The translations under genes were made by a program, and so were the position numbers. Below the pieces are notes generated by a model that worked only from the letters and a program-made list of their open reading frames with translations, made no database searches and had not been told where the DNA came from. Positions 15,504-24,079 of a stretch of 48,437 nucleotides of DNA are shown one piece after another. The first letter of the stretch is position 1, and each line of letters opens with the position of its first letter. The DNA comes from CAZQXD01 sp964597315 (GTDB taxonomy: Bacteria; Pseudomonadota; Gammaproteobacteria; Competibacterales; Competibacteraceae), in assembly GCA_964597315.1 (NCBI GenBank), contig CAZQXD010000032.1:1-48437 (forward strand), given 5' to 3'.

Positions 15504-15713
15504 GTACGATACCTTTAACCAGCATTATAGGGAGTTTATCTCTCGACTATAGAGTACCCTGGTTTCTGCGTCCACGACAGGTCTCGGCGAAGGGGGTAAC
15601 GAGGGAACACTATGTGAAGTCCTTTGTCTGGACCACCAAGCCCGCTGCCACGCTGGCCAAAGCCCACCGCACCGCCTTACAGCGCATGTCCACAACATCA
15701 ACCGTCATGCCTT

Positions 15714-16529
15714 ATGCCCGAATTACCCGAAGTTGAAACCACCCGCCGGGGTATCGCCCCCTACCTGCTCAACCGAACCGTGGACCGAGTGGTGGTCAGG
15801 CAGCCGCAGCTACGCTGGCCCGTTCCAGGGGATCTCTCTTTGCGACTGCGGGATCAGGTCATTAAAGCCGTGGAGCGGCGGGGAAAATACCTGCTGCTGC
15901 AACTCCCGACCGGCACCGTTCTGTTGCACCTGGGTATGTCCGGCAGCCTGTGTATCCTGAACGCGGACCAGCCACCCAGCAAGCATGACCACCTAGACAT
16001 CGTGATGGACACCGGCCACTGCCTGCGTCTGACCGATCCCCGGCGTTTCGGAGCCGTGCTGTGGTGGCCTGCCGGGACCACCGATCACCCACTACTACGT
16101 CACCTAGGACCGGAGCCGCTGAGCGCGGCGTTCAGCGCCGCGCATCTCTATCGAGTGTCCAGACACCGCCGTTTGCCGGTCAAAGCCTTGCTCATGGACA
16201 GCCGGGTCGTGGTGGGGGTCGGCAATATCTACGCCAATGAAGCCTTGTTTATGGCCGGCATCGACCCCCGCCGGGCGGCGGGACGAATCGCCCCGCACCG
16301 CTATGGGCGATTGGCAGTGGCAGTCCGCGAGGTGCTTGAGGAAGCCATCCGCCAGGGGGGGACGACCCTTAGGGATTTTGTGGGCAGCGACGGTAACCCC
16401 GGCTATTTTCAACTTTATCTGCGCGTATACGGCCGCGCTGGAGAACCCTGCCGACAATGTGACAAGCCGTTAAGCCTAGTACGCCTGGCCCAAAGAGCCA
16501 CATATTACTGCCCCCATTGCCAACGATAA
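15714..16529 (+). CDS. mutM: formamidopyrimidine-DNA glycosylase
   Basis: Removes 8-oxoguanine and formamidopyrimidines and nicks the abasic site. After processing of Met, P1 and E2 of PELPEVETTRRGI are the catalytic residues; the C-terminal zinc finger has CRQC and CPHC, 16 residues apart, and the lysine of the beta region is present. The 271 residues match the family. The frame is open upstream to 15624, but the ATG at 15714 is the only one that puts P and E at the start. The ribosome site is weak. The 15504-15713 spacer shows no other gene. Confidence 0.97.
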   Translation: MPELPEVETTRRGIAPYLLNRTVDRVVVRQPQLRWPVPGDLSLRLRDQVIKAVERRGKYLLLQLPTGTVLLHLGMSGSLCILNADQPPSKHDHLDIVMDTGHCLRLTDPRRFGAVLWWPAGTTDHPLLRHLGPEPLSAAFSAAHLYRVSRHRRLPVKALLMDSRVVVGVGNIYANEALFMAGIDPRRAAGRIAPHRYGRLAVAVREVLEEAIRQGGTTLRDFVGSDGNPGYFQLYLRVYGRAGEPCRQCDKPLSLVRLAQRATYYCPHCQR

Positions 16530-16659
16530 CCCAAAATCATTCAAAAAATTCATCCTATTTTTTTTATGCATCAGAAATACTCTGTTTTATGGATACCGTT
16601 GTGGAAATTTGTCAAATATTTTGTGTTATTGAGCGGTTTTTTATACATTTTAGGGTGTC

Positions 16660-16676
16660 AATCAAATTGCTTGATT
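16660..16676. promoter_or_regulatory. palindrome in the A/T-rich leader of the ANTAR regulator
   Basis: AATCAA-N5-TTGATT within 16530-16778, a 249-base stretch much richer in A and T than its surroundings. As RNA it makes a 6-base-pair stem with loop ATTGC. The stretch likely holds the promoter of the following gene; several possible -10 boxes stop me choosing one. Confidence 0.35.
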
Positions 16677-16778
16677 CTTTCTATTTCCGACTCACTACCC
16701 GCATGGAGAATTCACATGACACTATCTATGGATCACTCAAGGCTCAACGGCTGATACTTTTTTTGAGGGATTTGAACT

Positions 16779-17375
16779 GTGAAAAATAATAAAAACTGTA
16801 TTCTGATCGCTGATCCCGATCAGAATGCGCTGCTTGAATTGGCGCAGGGTCTTCGAGACGCGGGATATCGGGTGCTGGAAGCCGTCACCTTGGCCGAAGC
16901 CATCGACCATTGCCAGCGACAGCAGCCCGAACTGGTCGTTCTGGATGTACACTTACCCGATGCTGGCATTAGTGATGCAGTTAAGCAACTGCGCCAGTGT
17001 GGTCAGCAGGCATTTTTATTCATTTCCACCAACGCCGATCAAAACATCGCCCAACAAGCCGTAGCAGAGGGGGCCTTGGGCTATCTCATCAAGCCCCTAG
17101 AGGCCGAGTTGCTAACGCCCTCCATCGAAGCCGCCCTGGAACGGGCCAGAGAGTTGCTTCGGCTCCGGGAGACGGAAAGCCAGCTCAATAAAACTTTGGA
17201 GCAGAGCCGCCAGATCAGCGTGGCCATCGGGCTGATCATGGAACGTCACCGGCTCGGCGAAAAAGCAGCTTTCGAGATCTTGCGGGCGTTTGCCAGAAAC
17301 CAGCGGCGCAAACTCGCCGAGGTAGCGCGGGAAGTGGTGCAATCCACCGAGGCGATGAACCGGCTTCAACCTTGA
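16779..17375 (+). CDS. response regulator with ANTAR RNA-binding output
   Basis: Protein of 198 residues: receiver domain with acidic pair D12/D14, phospho-acceptor D56 (VVLDVHLP), S83-T84 and K105 (YLIKP); a coiled link with LNKTLEQSRQISVAIG; and a C-terminal ANTAR three-helix domain (GLIMERHRLGEKAAFEILR). ANTAR proteins such as NasT and AmiR bind paired RNA hairpins and prevent termination. The start is GTG at 16779, with GAGG eleven bases before. No histidine kinase or NasS-like partner is adjacent; target genes are not known. The cyclic-di-GMP protein 251 bases downstream is co-directional but has its own leader. Confidence 0.88.
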   Translation: MKNNKNCILIADPDQNALLELAQGLRDAGYRVLEAVTLAEAIDHCQRQQPELVVLDVHLPDAGISDAVKQLRQCGQQAFLFISTNADQNIAQQAVAEGALGYLIKPLEAELLTPSIEAALERARELLRLRETESQLNKTLEQSRQISVAIGLIMERHRLGEKAAFEILRAFARNQRRKLAEVAREVVQSTEAMNRLQP

Positions 17376-17474
17376 TCGTTCACATTTCAACCCGTTATTC
17401 CCAAACCAGGTTTGTCCAATCAATTGACAGTCCCCTGGAAAGGGAACATCATCATCGGCGCGCAAAAACTCCAT

Positions 17475-17495
17475 CGAGGCCCCGCCCCAGCCTCG
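17475..17495. other. hairpin in the spacer before the cyclic-di-GMP gene
   Basis: CGAGGC (17475-17480) and GCCTCG (17490-17495) enclose nine unpaired bases. There is no T-run, so it is not an intrinsic terminator. It could be part of an RNA target of the upstream ANTAR protein, but the loop is not the six-base A1/G4 kind. Confidence 0.3.
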
Positions 17496-17626
17496 ACCAA
17501 ACAACCCCAAACACACATTAATCGTCTCCGATCCTAGACCCGATTCGAGACATCTAGACAATGCTTTGCGTCTGCAACAATATGACGGCCAGCCTGGCCT
17601 GGTAATGGACACTTCAGGGGATCGGC

Positions 17627-19801
17627 ATGGATACATGGGATAAGGACACGTGGCGTGTCGCCAGGGAACACAAGCTTGATGCCGAGGAAATCCAACGCCG
17701 CAAAGCGGCTCTTGGTTTGACGCAACACGAGCTTGCCACCGCCACCGAAGCCGCCCCGGACCCGGCCGCTTTCGCCACCCTGCCCGCCCAAGTCATCGCC
17801 GCCTCCCCCGACCCGAAAGGTTTGCAATGCGCCGCAAGGCAACTGCTTCCTAGGATAGCCAAGGGCAACTACAACGAAACCCAGGCACTTGACCGAATTC
17901 ACGTCGGCCTGCTGCTGCGCCGCGCTGGTCTGTCCCTGACCAGCCTGCTCAGCGTTTACGGCGCTTACCTGGCCTTGGCTGTGGATGCTCTTGCAAAATC
18001 CCACAACGCCCCAATCACCGTCGCTTTCTGCAAGACTGTGCTACTGGACATGGGGCTGGTCCTGCATGGCTATCAAGCCAGTCCCGAAGCGGATGGCTCC
18101 AATGCCACAGCCCTTGGCCACCCCATGCTTGCCACGGCCTATCAGCAAGCAGCCGACCCCATATTCATCACCTCCGCCGAGGGCATCATCGAATATGTCA
18201 ATCAAGCCTTGTTGGACATAACCGGTTTCAGCAATACCGAAATCCTTGGCCGCCCGATGGAAACCCTGCTTGCAGGCTGTCACGACGACGCCTTTTATCA
18301 GCGCCTCTGGAACACCTTGCGAGCCGGGGAAAGCTTTCGCAATGTCTTTGTAAACCGGCGCAAGGGCGGTTCTCTGTACAGCGAGGATAAAACCCTGAGT
18401 CCGCTTCGGAATAAGCGCGGCGATATCACCCATTTTGTATCCATGGGCAAGGATATCAGCGACCGCATCCGCGCCCAGCAGCAACTGCTGCACCTTGCTT
18501 ATTACGATCCCCTAACGGAGCTGCCCAATCGTCGGCTACTTATTAACTTTCTCGAACAAGCCTTGAAGCGGGCCCGCCGACATCAGCGCGTCGTAGCGGT
18601 ACTGCAAATCGACCCGGATGACTTCCGATACAGCAATCAGCACGTGGATCAAGCCACGGAAGACGCCCTGCTGAAACTGATGGCCCAGCGGCTGGTGGGC
18701 AGTCTGCGCGGCAACGACGTGGTAGGCCGTCTCAACGGCGGTGGATTTACCGTCGTACTGGAGGATATCGGCGCCAATACCCATGTCAGTCGGGTGGTGA
18801 ATAAGGTCTTGCGCTGCCTTTCCGGGGCTATCGAACTGGAGTCTAGACAGTATTTTCTCACCGTCAGCCTCGGCATCAGCCTGTTTCCCCTGGATGGCCA
18901 GGACACCCAAACCCTGCTGAAACAGGCCGATATCGCCTTACAAGAAGCCAAATCCCGGGGCGGCAACACCTATCAGTACTGCTCCAGAGACTTGGACTCG
19001 GACACTTTATATCAACACAATCTGACCCGCCTTAGCCAAGCGCTTGAGCAAACCGAATTCGAACTGCATTATCACTGTCTAGCCGGTGTCAGGGACTTGC
19101 GCGTGGAGGCCATTGAAGCCCTGCTGCGCTGGCGGCACCCGGATCGGGGCCTGCTGCGACCCCGGTCATTTCTGGGTCCACTAAAAGAAACTGGGCTGAT
19201 CGTGCCGGTTGGGCGCTGGGTATTGCGGCAAGCCTGCGCCCAAGCTGCGGAGTGGTTAAGAGCCGGCCACCGATTTTCCACTATCGTGGTCAATCTTGCC
19301 GATCAGCAGTTTCGGGACCCGGAGCTACTCCCCCTGGTGCGATCAATACTAAGAGAGTCTGGCCTACCCCCGGAACGTCTGGAATTGGAGATACCGGAAG
19401 CCGTGCTTATGAAAAGCATGCATCTGTCCATTCAAACCCTGCATGGACTGCATAACATGGGCATCAAGCTGGCCCTGGACGATTTCGGCACCTCCCATGC
19501 CTCTTTACCCAATCTACTGCGTCTACCTCTCGATACTCTGAAAATCGATCACCGGTTCATCCGTGACATAGGGACCACGCCACAGAACGACGCACTGGTC
19601 GGCTCGGCCATTGCCATGGCCCATGAACTCGGCTTCAAGACGGTGGCCGAAGGCGTGGAAACCGAGCAACAATTGATATTTTTGCGCGAACGGGGTTGTG
19701 ACGCCTTCCAGGGGTTCCATCACAGCCGCCCCTCGGACTCCTCCAGCCTGACCATCCTTTTACAACATCACGATACGGCGCCCTCCCTGCCCTTGCACTG
19801 A
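17627..19801 (+). CDS. globin-like sensor, PAS, degenerate GGDEF and EAL cyclic-di-GMP phosphodiesterase
   Basis: Protein of 724 residues. Region 1-150 resembles a globin-coupled sensor (H92 in DRIHVGLLLRR as likely proximal heme ligand, then a LSLTSLLSVYGAYL helix). PAS follows at about 170-280 (ADPIFITSAEGIIEYVN). The GGDEF domain reads NGGGF (370-374), so cyclase activity is most likely lost. EAL is complete: E497 in EALLRW, N555, E587/E590, DD at 617-618, K638, E674 in AEGVE and Q694. It should hydrolyse cyclic-di-GMP under control of a gas or redox signal, with the GGDEF part perhaps as a GTP switch. No membrane segment is seen. The globin call rests on weak similarity. Confidence 0.82.
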   Translation: MDTWDKDTWRVAREHKLDAEEIQRRKAALGLTQHELATATEAAPDPAAFATLPAQVIAASPDPKGLQCAARQLLPRIAKGNYNETQALDRIHVGLLLRRAGLSLTSLLSVYGAYLALAVDALAKSHNAPITVAFCKTVLLDMGLVLHGYQASPEADGSNATALGHPMLATAYQQAADPIFITSAEGIIEYVNQALLDITGFSNTEILGRPMETLLAGCHDDAFYQRLWNTLRAGESFRNVFVNRRKGGSLYSEDKTLSPLRNKRGDITHFVSMGKDISDRIRAQQQLLHLAYYDPLTELPNRRLLINFLEQALKRARRHQRVVAVLQIDPDDFRYSNQHVDQATEDALLKLMAQRLVGSLRGNDVVGRLNGGGFTVVLEDIGANTHVSRVVNKVLRCLSGAIELESRQYFLTVSLGISLFPLDGQDTQTLLKQADIALQEAKSRGGNTYQYCSRDLDSDTLYQHNLTRLSQALEQTEFELHYHCLAGVRDLRVEAIEALLRWRHPDRGLLRPRSFLGPLKETGLIVPVGRWVLRQACAQAAEWLRAGHRFSTIVVNLADQQFRDPELLPLVRSILRESGLPPERLELEIPEAVLMKSMHLSIQTLHGLHNMGIKLALDDFGTSHASLPNLLRLPLDTLKIDHRFIRDIGTTPQNDALVGSAIAMAHELGFKTVAEGVETEQQLIFLRERGCDAFQGFHHSRPSDSSSLTILLQHHDTAPSLPLH

Positions 19802-19810
19802 GCGAGCGGA

Positions 19811-20059
19811 TCAGCCAGTGGTCAGCCGTCGATATTTGGCCTGCAATTCCTGCTCGTTTTCGGCGTGGTCAGGATCGGGATGAATGCATTCCACCGGACA
19901 GACCTGAACGCACTGGGGGGTGTCGAAATGTCCGACGCACTCCGTACACAAGCGCGGGTCGATCACGTAGATTTCCTCGCCCATGGTGATGGCGCCATTG
20001 GGACATTCCGGTTCGCAGACATCGCAATTGATGCATTCGTCGTTGATGATCAAGGCCAT
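19811..20059 (-). CDS. 2[4Fe-4S] ferredoxin, Allochromatium (Alvin) type
   Basis: Low-potential electron carrier of 82 residues, the exact length of A. vinosum ferredoxin. Cluster ligands are C9, C12, C15, C19 and C38, C41, C50, C54. The eight-residue gap between C41 and C50 and the charged tail (DHAENEQELQAKYRRL) define the Alvin type, also called YfhL. A ninth cysteine, C58, is extra. Its redox partner is not known. ATG at 20059 has GAGGAGG. It follows coaD by 73 bases and may share its transcript, as in pseudomonads. Confidence 0.95.
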   Translation of the reverse strand: MALIINDECINCDVCEPECPNGAITMGEEIYVIDPRLCTECVGHFDTPQCVQVCPVECIHPDPDHAENEQELQAKYRRLTTG

Positions 20060-20132
20060 AGCGGACCTCCTCGCTCAAGGTGAGCCCCGGTTGCCGTCGA
20101 TCCCTGAAAATCCTCCGGCGGGGATGGCCGGA

Positions 20133-20621
20133 TCAGCCCGGAGCGCCAAATTTCCCGGCCAAGGCCGCTTGTACGCCGGGCTGCACGAAGGCTGAAATAT
20201 CGCCCCCCAGCTTTGCCACTTCTCGGACCAGGCTAGAAGAGATGAAGGCATATTGCTCCGCCGGAGTCATGAAAATCGTCTCGATGCTCGCCGCCAGATG
20301 CCGATTCATACCCGCCAACTGAAACTCGTACTCGAAATCCGACACCGCCCGCAACCCCCGGACAATGACATTGGCGCCAACCTCATGGGTGAAATCCACC
20401 AGCAGCGAATCGAAACCATGGACCTCCACTTTTTGGATATGGGACAGTGAGGAGCGGACCAATCGCACCCGTTCCTCAAGGCTGAACAGGGGTTGTTTAC
20501 CCGGATTGGCGGCGACACCGATGACCAGCCGGTCAAACATGCGGATGCCTCTTTCAATAAGGTCGATATGGCCGTTGGTGATGGGATCGAAGGTTCCGGG
20601 ATAAATGGCGACGACGTTCAT
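20133..20621 (-). CDS. coaD: phosphopantetheine adenylyltransferase
   Basis: Fourth step of coenzyme A synthesis: 4'-phosphopantetheine and ATP give dephospho-CoA. The 162 residues have TFDPITNGH (10-18, the nucleotidyltransferase TNGH), IVRGLRAVSDFEYE and ISSSLVRE. The ATG at 20621 fits the family; the upstream extension to 20684 has no ribosome site and would add 21 atypical residues. It sits 69 bases after rsmD, the usual neighbour. Confidence 0.97.
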   Translation of the reverse strand: MNVVAIYPGTFDPITNGHIDLIERGIRMFDRLVIGVAANPGKQPLFSLEERVRLVRSSLSHIQKVEVHGFDSLLVDFTHEVGANVIVRGLRAVSDFEYEFQLAGMNRHLAASIETIFMTPAEQYAFISSSLVREVAKLGGDISAFVQPGVQAALAGKFGAPG

Positions 20622-20690
20622 AGTTGGTATTTCGCTGGTCCTGGGCACGGGAATTAGGAGATTATGCAGACCCCCCCGTGTCAAGGCAAA

Positions 20691-21257
20691 TTAGCCTCCT
20701 TCCCGAATCGCCAAGCGGTATGCCACCTGACCCGCCGTCTTGTCCCGGATCAGCCGCCAGTTGACCGGCAGGCACAGGGACTCCCCTACCCGGCATTCCA
20801 GATAAATTCGAGCGCCGGGGAGCAGCCAACCATTGGACTCCAGGGCAGCGCAGACGGGGTTGAGCCACTGCTCGGCGAAAGGCGGATCCAGCCACACCAA
20901 ATCGAAAGGCAAAGTGGACCGCGCGCCCCTCTCCAGCCAGGCCAAGGCGTCAGCCCGCTCCACCCGAGGCGCTGCCTCACCCAGCCGCAGCAGGTTCTCC
21001 CGCAAGGCCGCCGCCACCGCTAGGTCGCGCTCTACGAACACCACTTCGGCCGCGCCCCGGGACAGAGCTTCGATGCCTAGCGCCCCGCTGCCCGCGAACA
21101 GGTCCAGGCAGCGGGCGCCCGGTATCAGGGGCGCCAGCCAGTTGAAGAGAGTCTCGCGTACCCGATCTGGCGTCGGTCTCAGCCCCTCGCCCAGGGGAAA
21201 GCTCAGCCGTCGACCCCGCCAGCGGCCGGCAACGATGCGAACCTGATTGCTTTTCAT
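20691..21257 (-). CDS. rsmD: 16S rRNA (guanine966-N2)-methyltransferase
   Basis: SAM-dependent enzyme that methylates G966 of 16S rRNA in the 30S particle. The 188 residues show RIVAGRWRGRRLSFP near the start, the SAM site DLFAGSGALGIEALSRGA and the catalytic DPPF motif. A longer frame starting TTG at 21287 would overlap the peptidase gene, so I prefer the ATG at 21257, ten bases after the peptidase stop. rsmD-coaD-ferredoxin is a conserved gammaproteobacterial order. Confidence 0.95.
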   Translation of the reverse strand: MKSNQVRIVAGRWRGRRLSFPLGEGLRPTPDRVRETLFNWLAPLIPGARCLDLFAGSGALGIEALSRGAAEVVFVERDLAVAAALRENLLRLGEAAPRVERADALAWLERGARSTLPFDLVWLDPPFAEQWLNPVCAALESNGWLLPGARIYLECRVGESLCLPVNWRLIRDKTAGQVAYRLAIREGG

Positions 21258-21267
21258 GGCCGCCGGG

Positions 21268-22596
21268 CTACTGCTGGCCACCGACAATGACGGTCAATTG
21301 CCTGTCGGGATGCACCAAGCGACTGAAGGCTTCCATCACCTGTCGCCGGGTCACCCCATTGATGCGATCACGAAAATTGTCCAGATAGTCCAAAGGCAAC
21401 CCATAAAAACCGATGACCGATAAATACTGGGCAATCTTGGCGTTGCTGTCCAGGCGCAGGGCAAAACCGCCGGTGATGTTTTGCCGGGCCGCCTCCAACT
21501 CGGTCGGATCGGGACCTTTATTGACAAACTCAGTTAACGTCTCACCGGCCACCCGCACCGCCTGATCCACCTGATCGTTACGGGTTTGCAGGCCCATGAC
21601 AAAGGGACCCGCCACCGCCTGGGGTGAAAAATAACTGTACACGCTATAAGACAGACCGCGCCGTTCACGAACCTCCCGGGCCAGCAAGGACACTAAGCCG
21701 CTGCCACCCAAGACATGATTGCCGAGATAAAGCGCAAAATAATCTGGATGACCCCGGGCTATGCCCAACTGCCCAATCATGACGTGGCTTTGGCTGGAGG
21801 GATGGCGTATGCCCATGAGTTGGCTGCTGCCTAGGGCCGACGGCTCGGGCAACGGCGGGGCGGACTCACCCCGGGGCAGCGCGCCAATGACCGTGTTCAC
21901 CAAATCCTCGGCGCCCGCCCTGTCCAGATCGCCCACCACGGCCACCACGGCGTTGGCGGCCACATAGTAACGATCATGGAAGGCGTGCAGATTGTCCCGG
22001 GTGATGGCGTTGAGGCTTAGCTCGGTGCCTTCCGGGGAGGTGGCATAGGGATGGTTCCCATACAGGGCCTGCATGAACGCCCGGTCGGCCACCGCTTCCG
22101 GGTCCTGGTTACCCGCCCGAACCGCGCTAATCATCCGTTGCCGCTCCCGTTCCAGGGACTGGGGTTCGAACGCGGGTTCCCGTAACAAGGCCGCCAGGGT
22201 TTCCAGGGAGGGGGACAGATACTGGGGGTCGGAAAGACTACGCAGCGACAGCCAGGCCATGTCCCGTTCAGCGCCGCCATCCAATTGGGCGCCTGCCTCA
22301 TCCAGACGTTCCGCCACGGCGTCGGCCGACAGGGACCCGGTACCGCTGTCCAACAGAAGGTTCGTCAACTGGGCCAGCCCAGGAACGCCGCCGTCCCGAG
22401 CCGCGCCGGCGTCGAAAACTACCTGGACATCGATCATGGGCAGTTCTGGAGCCGACACAAAATAGACCCGCGCGCCATTGGCGGTAGTCCAATGCTGGAT
22501 TTCCGGGGTGGCGGCGACCCATCCCGGCAGAAGCGCCAGCAGTAACCCGAGTCCCGCCACACTGCGGCGCCATGACAAAGTGGATGGTTGTTTCAT
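21268..22596 (-). CDS. M16 peptidase-like subunit lacking the zinc site
   Basis: Exported protein of 442 residues with a signal peptide (hydrophobic 12-28, GWVAA cleavage area). It has the two-domain M16 fold and the GLSYSVYSYF and ARGHPDYFALYLGNHVLGG segments, but the HXXEH position reads LAQLTN, so it cannot bind zinc. Such partners form a heterodimer with an active M16 subunit, here the gene just upstream. The spacing of 30 bases suggests one transcript. The likely place of action is the periplasm, on peptides or misfolded proteins; the substrate is unknown. Confidence 0.87.
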   Translation of the reverse strand: MKQPSTLSWRRSVAGLGLLLALLPGWVAATPEIQHWTTANGARVYFVSAPELPMIDVQVVFDAGAARDGGVPGLAQLTNLLLDSGTGSLSADAVAERLDEAGAQLDGGAERDMAWLSLRSLSDPQYLSPSLETLAALLREPAFEPQSLERERQRMISAVRAGNQDPEAVADRAFMQALYGNHPYATSPEGTELSLNAITRDNLHAFHDRYYVAANAVVAVVGDLDRAGAEDLVNTVIGALPRGESAPPLPEPSALGSSQLMGIRHPSSQSHVMIGQLGIARGHPDYFALYLGNHVLGGSGLVSLLAREVRERRGLSYSVYSYFSPQAVAGPFVMGLQTRNDQVDQAVRVAGETLTEFVNKGPDPTELEAARQNITGGFALRLDSNAKIAQYLSVIGFYGLPLDYLDNFRDRINGVTRRQVMEAFSRLVHPDRQLTVIVGGQQ

Positions 22597-22626
22597 GGGT
22601 TCAGATCCTATGGGAGACCGGTCGGT

Positions 22627-24006
22627 TCAGTGAAGCGCATCGGCGGCGGCCGGGTTGCTTGAGGGGGCTTTGGAAACCAGCGACTGGGGTTCTAGAATGG
22701 CCACAGTCAGGCGCTCATCGGTTAGATACTTACGGGCAACCTTTTGAATTTGTTCTGGAGTTACTTGCTGAACCCGTTCCACGTAATCAGCCAGGGCCTC
22801 CCAGCCCAGACCGATGGTCTCGGGAATGCCCAGCCGCATGGCCTGGTAGAACGTGGAATCCCGCTGATATACATCTGCGGCCACCACCTGGGCGATCACC
22901 CGGCGTAATTCCGCAGCCTCTACCGGCTGCTCCTGAAGTTGGCGCACCTGCTCCCGCAACGCCTGTTCCAGGGCGGCCACCTCCCGCCCCGGGGCCGGCG
23001 TGGCGGCCAGCACCAGCAGCGAATCGAGCCGAGAGGATAAACTGTAGCCAACCCCGGCCGAGGCGGCCAGTTGACTGCCCCGAACCAATTCGCGGCTGAA
23101 CCGGGCGCTGCCGCCACCATCCAGGATACCGGCCAGGACTTCCAGGGCGTAGGGTTCCCAATCCGGGTCCGCGTCTTTGAGGGTTGGCACTTTATAGCCC
23201 ATGATCAGATAGGGCAGTTCTGCTGGCGCCTTGACCATCACCCGGCGCTCGCCTAATTGTGGCGCATCATCGGCGGGCGCGTTGTCAATCGGCGGCTCGC
23301 TGGGGGGCAGCGGACCAAAATGGGTCTCGGCCAAGGCGAAAACCGTCTGGGGCTGAACATCCCCAACCACCACCAAAGTGGCATTGTTGGGGGCATACCA
23401 CTGGCGATACCAGCGGCTCAGGTCCTCTAAGTCGAGGGTTTGCAGATCTCGCTCCCAGCCGATCACCGGATTGCGATAGGGACTGGTCACAAAAGCGGTG
23501 GCATAGAGCTGTTCCTGGGTCAGTCCCTGGGGGGAATCATCGGTACGCAGACGTCTTTCTTCCATGACCACCCGGATCTCCTTGGCGACCTCCTCCGCAT
23601 CCAGGCGCAACTTGTGCATTCGTTCCGCCTCCAGCCGGAAGCTCACCTCCAGTCGCTCCTTCTCCAGTTGCTGAAAATAGGCGGTGTAGTCCCGGCCGGT
23701 GAAGGCGTTTTCTCGTCCACCCTCGGCGGCGATAATTCGTGAAAACTCGCCCGTCTTCAAATTCTCGGTGCCTTTAAACATCATGTGTTCAAGAACATGA
23801 GAAATACCGGTCAGCCCTGGAGGTTCGTGGCTCGAACCCACTTTGTACCAAAGCTGAGAAACAACCACCGGTGCCCGGTGATCCTCCTGAACCAGAATTT
23901 TCAGCCCGTTGTCCAATTGAAACTCATGCACCCGTGGGCTGTCCGCCGCCAGGGTGAGCGGAATCCATAGACACAGGCTTGCGAAAAGACCCATCGCTAG
24001 CCTCAT
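22627..24006 (-). CDS. M16 zinc peptidase, active subunit
   Basis: Exported protein of 459 residues with signal peptide MRLAMGLFASLCLWIPLTLA. The inverted zinc motif HVLEH (70-74) is intact and glutamates near 143-150 can give the third ligand. The C-terminal half has the M16C R/Y region (SRELVRGSQLAASAGVGYSL). It should pair with the inactive subunit next to it. The ATG at 24006 follows GGAGG; a longer frame exists but runs across the divergent spacer to ftsY. Gene pairs of this kind sit beside ftsY in many gammaproteobacteria. Confidence 0.9.
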   Translation of the reverse strand: MRLAMGLFASLCLWIPLTLAADSPRVHEFQLDNGLKILVQEDHRAPVVVSQLWYKVGSSHEPPGLTGISHVLEHMMFKGTENLKTGEFSRIIAAEGGRENAFTGRDYTAYFQQLEKERLEVSFRLEAERMHKLRLDAEEVAKEIRVVMEERRLRTDDSPQGLTQEQLYATAFVTSPYRNPVIGWERDLQTLDLEDLSRWYRQWYAPNNATLVVVGDVQPQTVFALAETHFGPLPPSEPPIDNAPADDAPQLGERRVMVKAPAELPYLIMGYKVPTLKDADPDWEPYALEVLAGILDGGGSARFSRELVRGSQLAASAGVGYSLSSRLDSLLVLAATPAPGREVAALEQALREQVRQLQEQPVEAAELRRVIAQVVAADVYQRDSTFYQAMRLGIPETIGLGWEALADYVERVQQVTPEQIQKVARKYLTDERLTVAILEPQSLVSKAPSSNPAAADALH

Positions 24007-24079
24007 AGCGCCTCCGGTTGGGAAAAATGATAGGATATGGCCGCTTTCGATTTTATTTGAACCACGGCGGAAACCCTTC

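Noticed and set aside
16517..16789. Two plus-strand frames of 62 and 90 codons in the A/T-rich spacer
   Set aside because: Phe/Leu/Ser-rich translation with no ribosome site; they overlap the end of mutM or the regulator start and look like chance in low-GC sequence.
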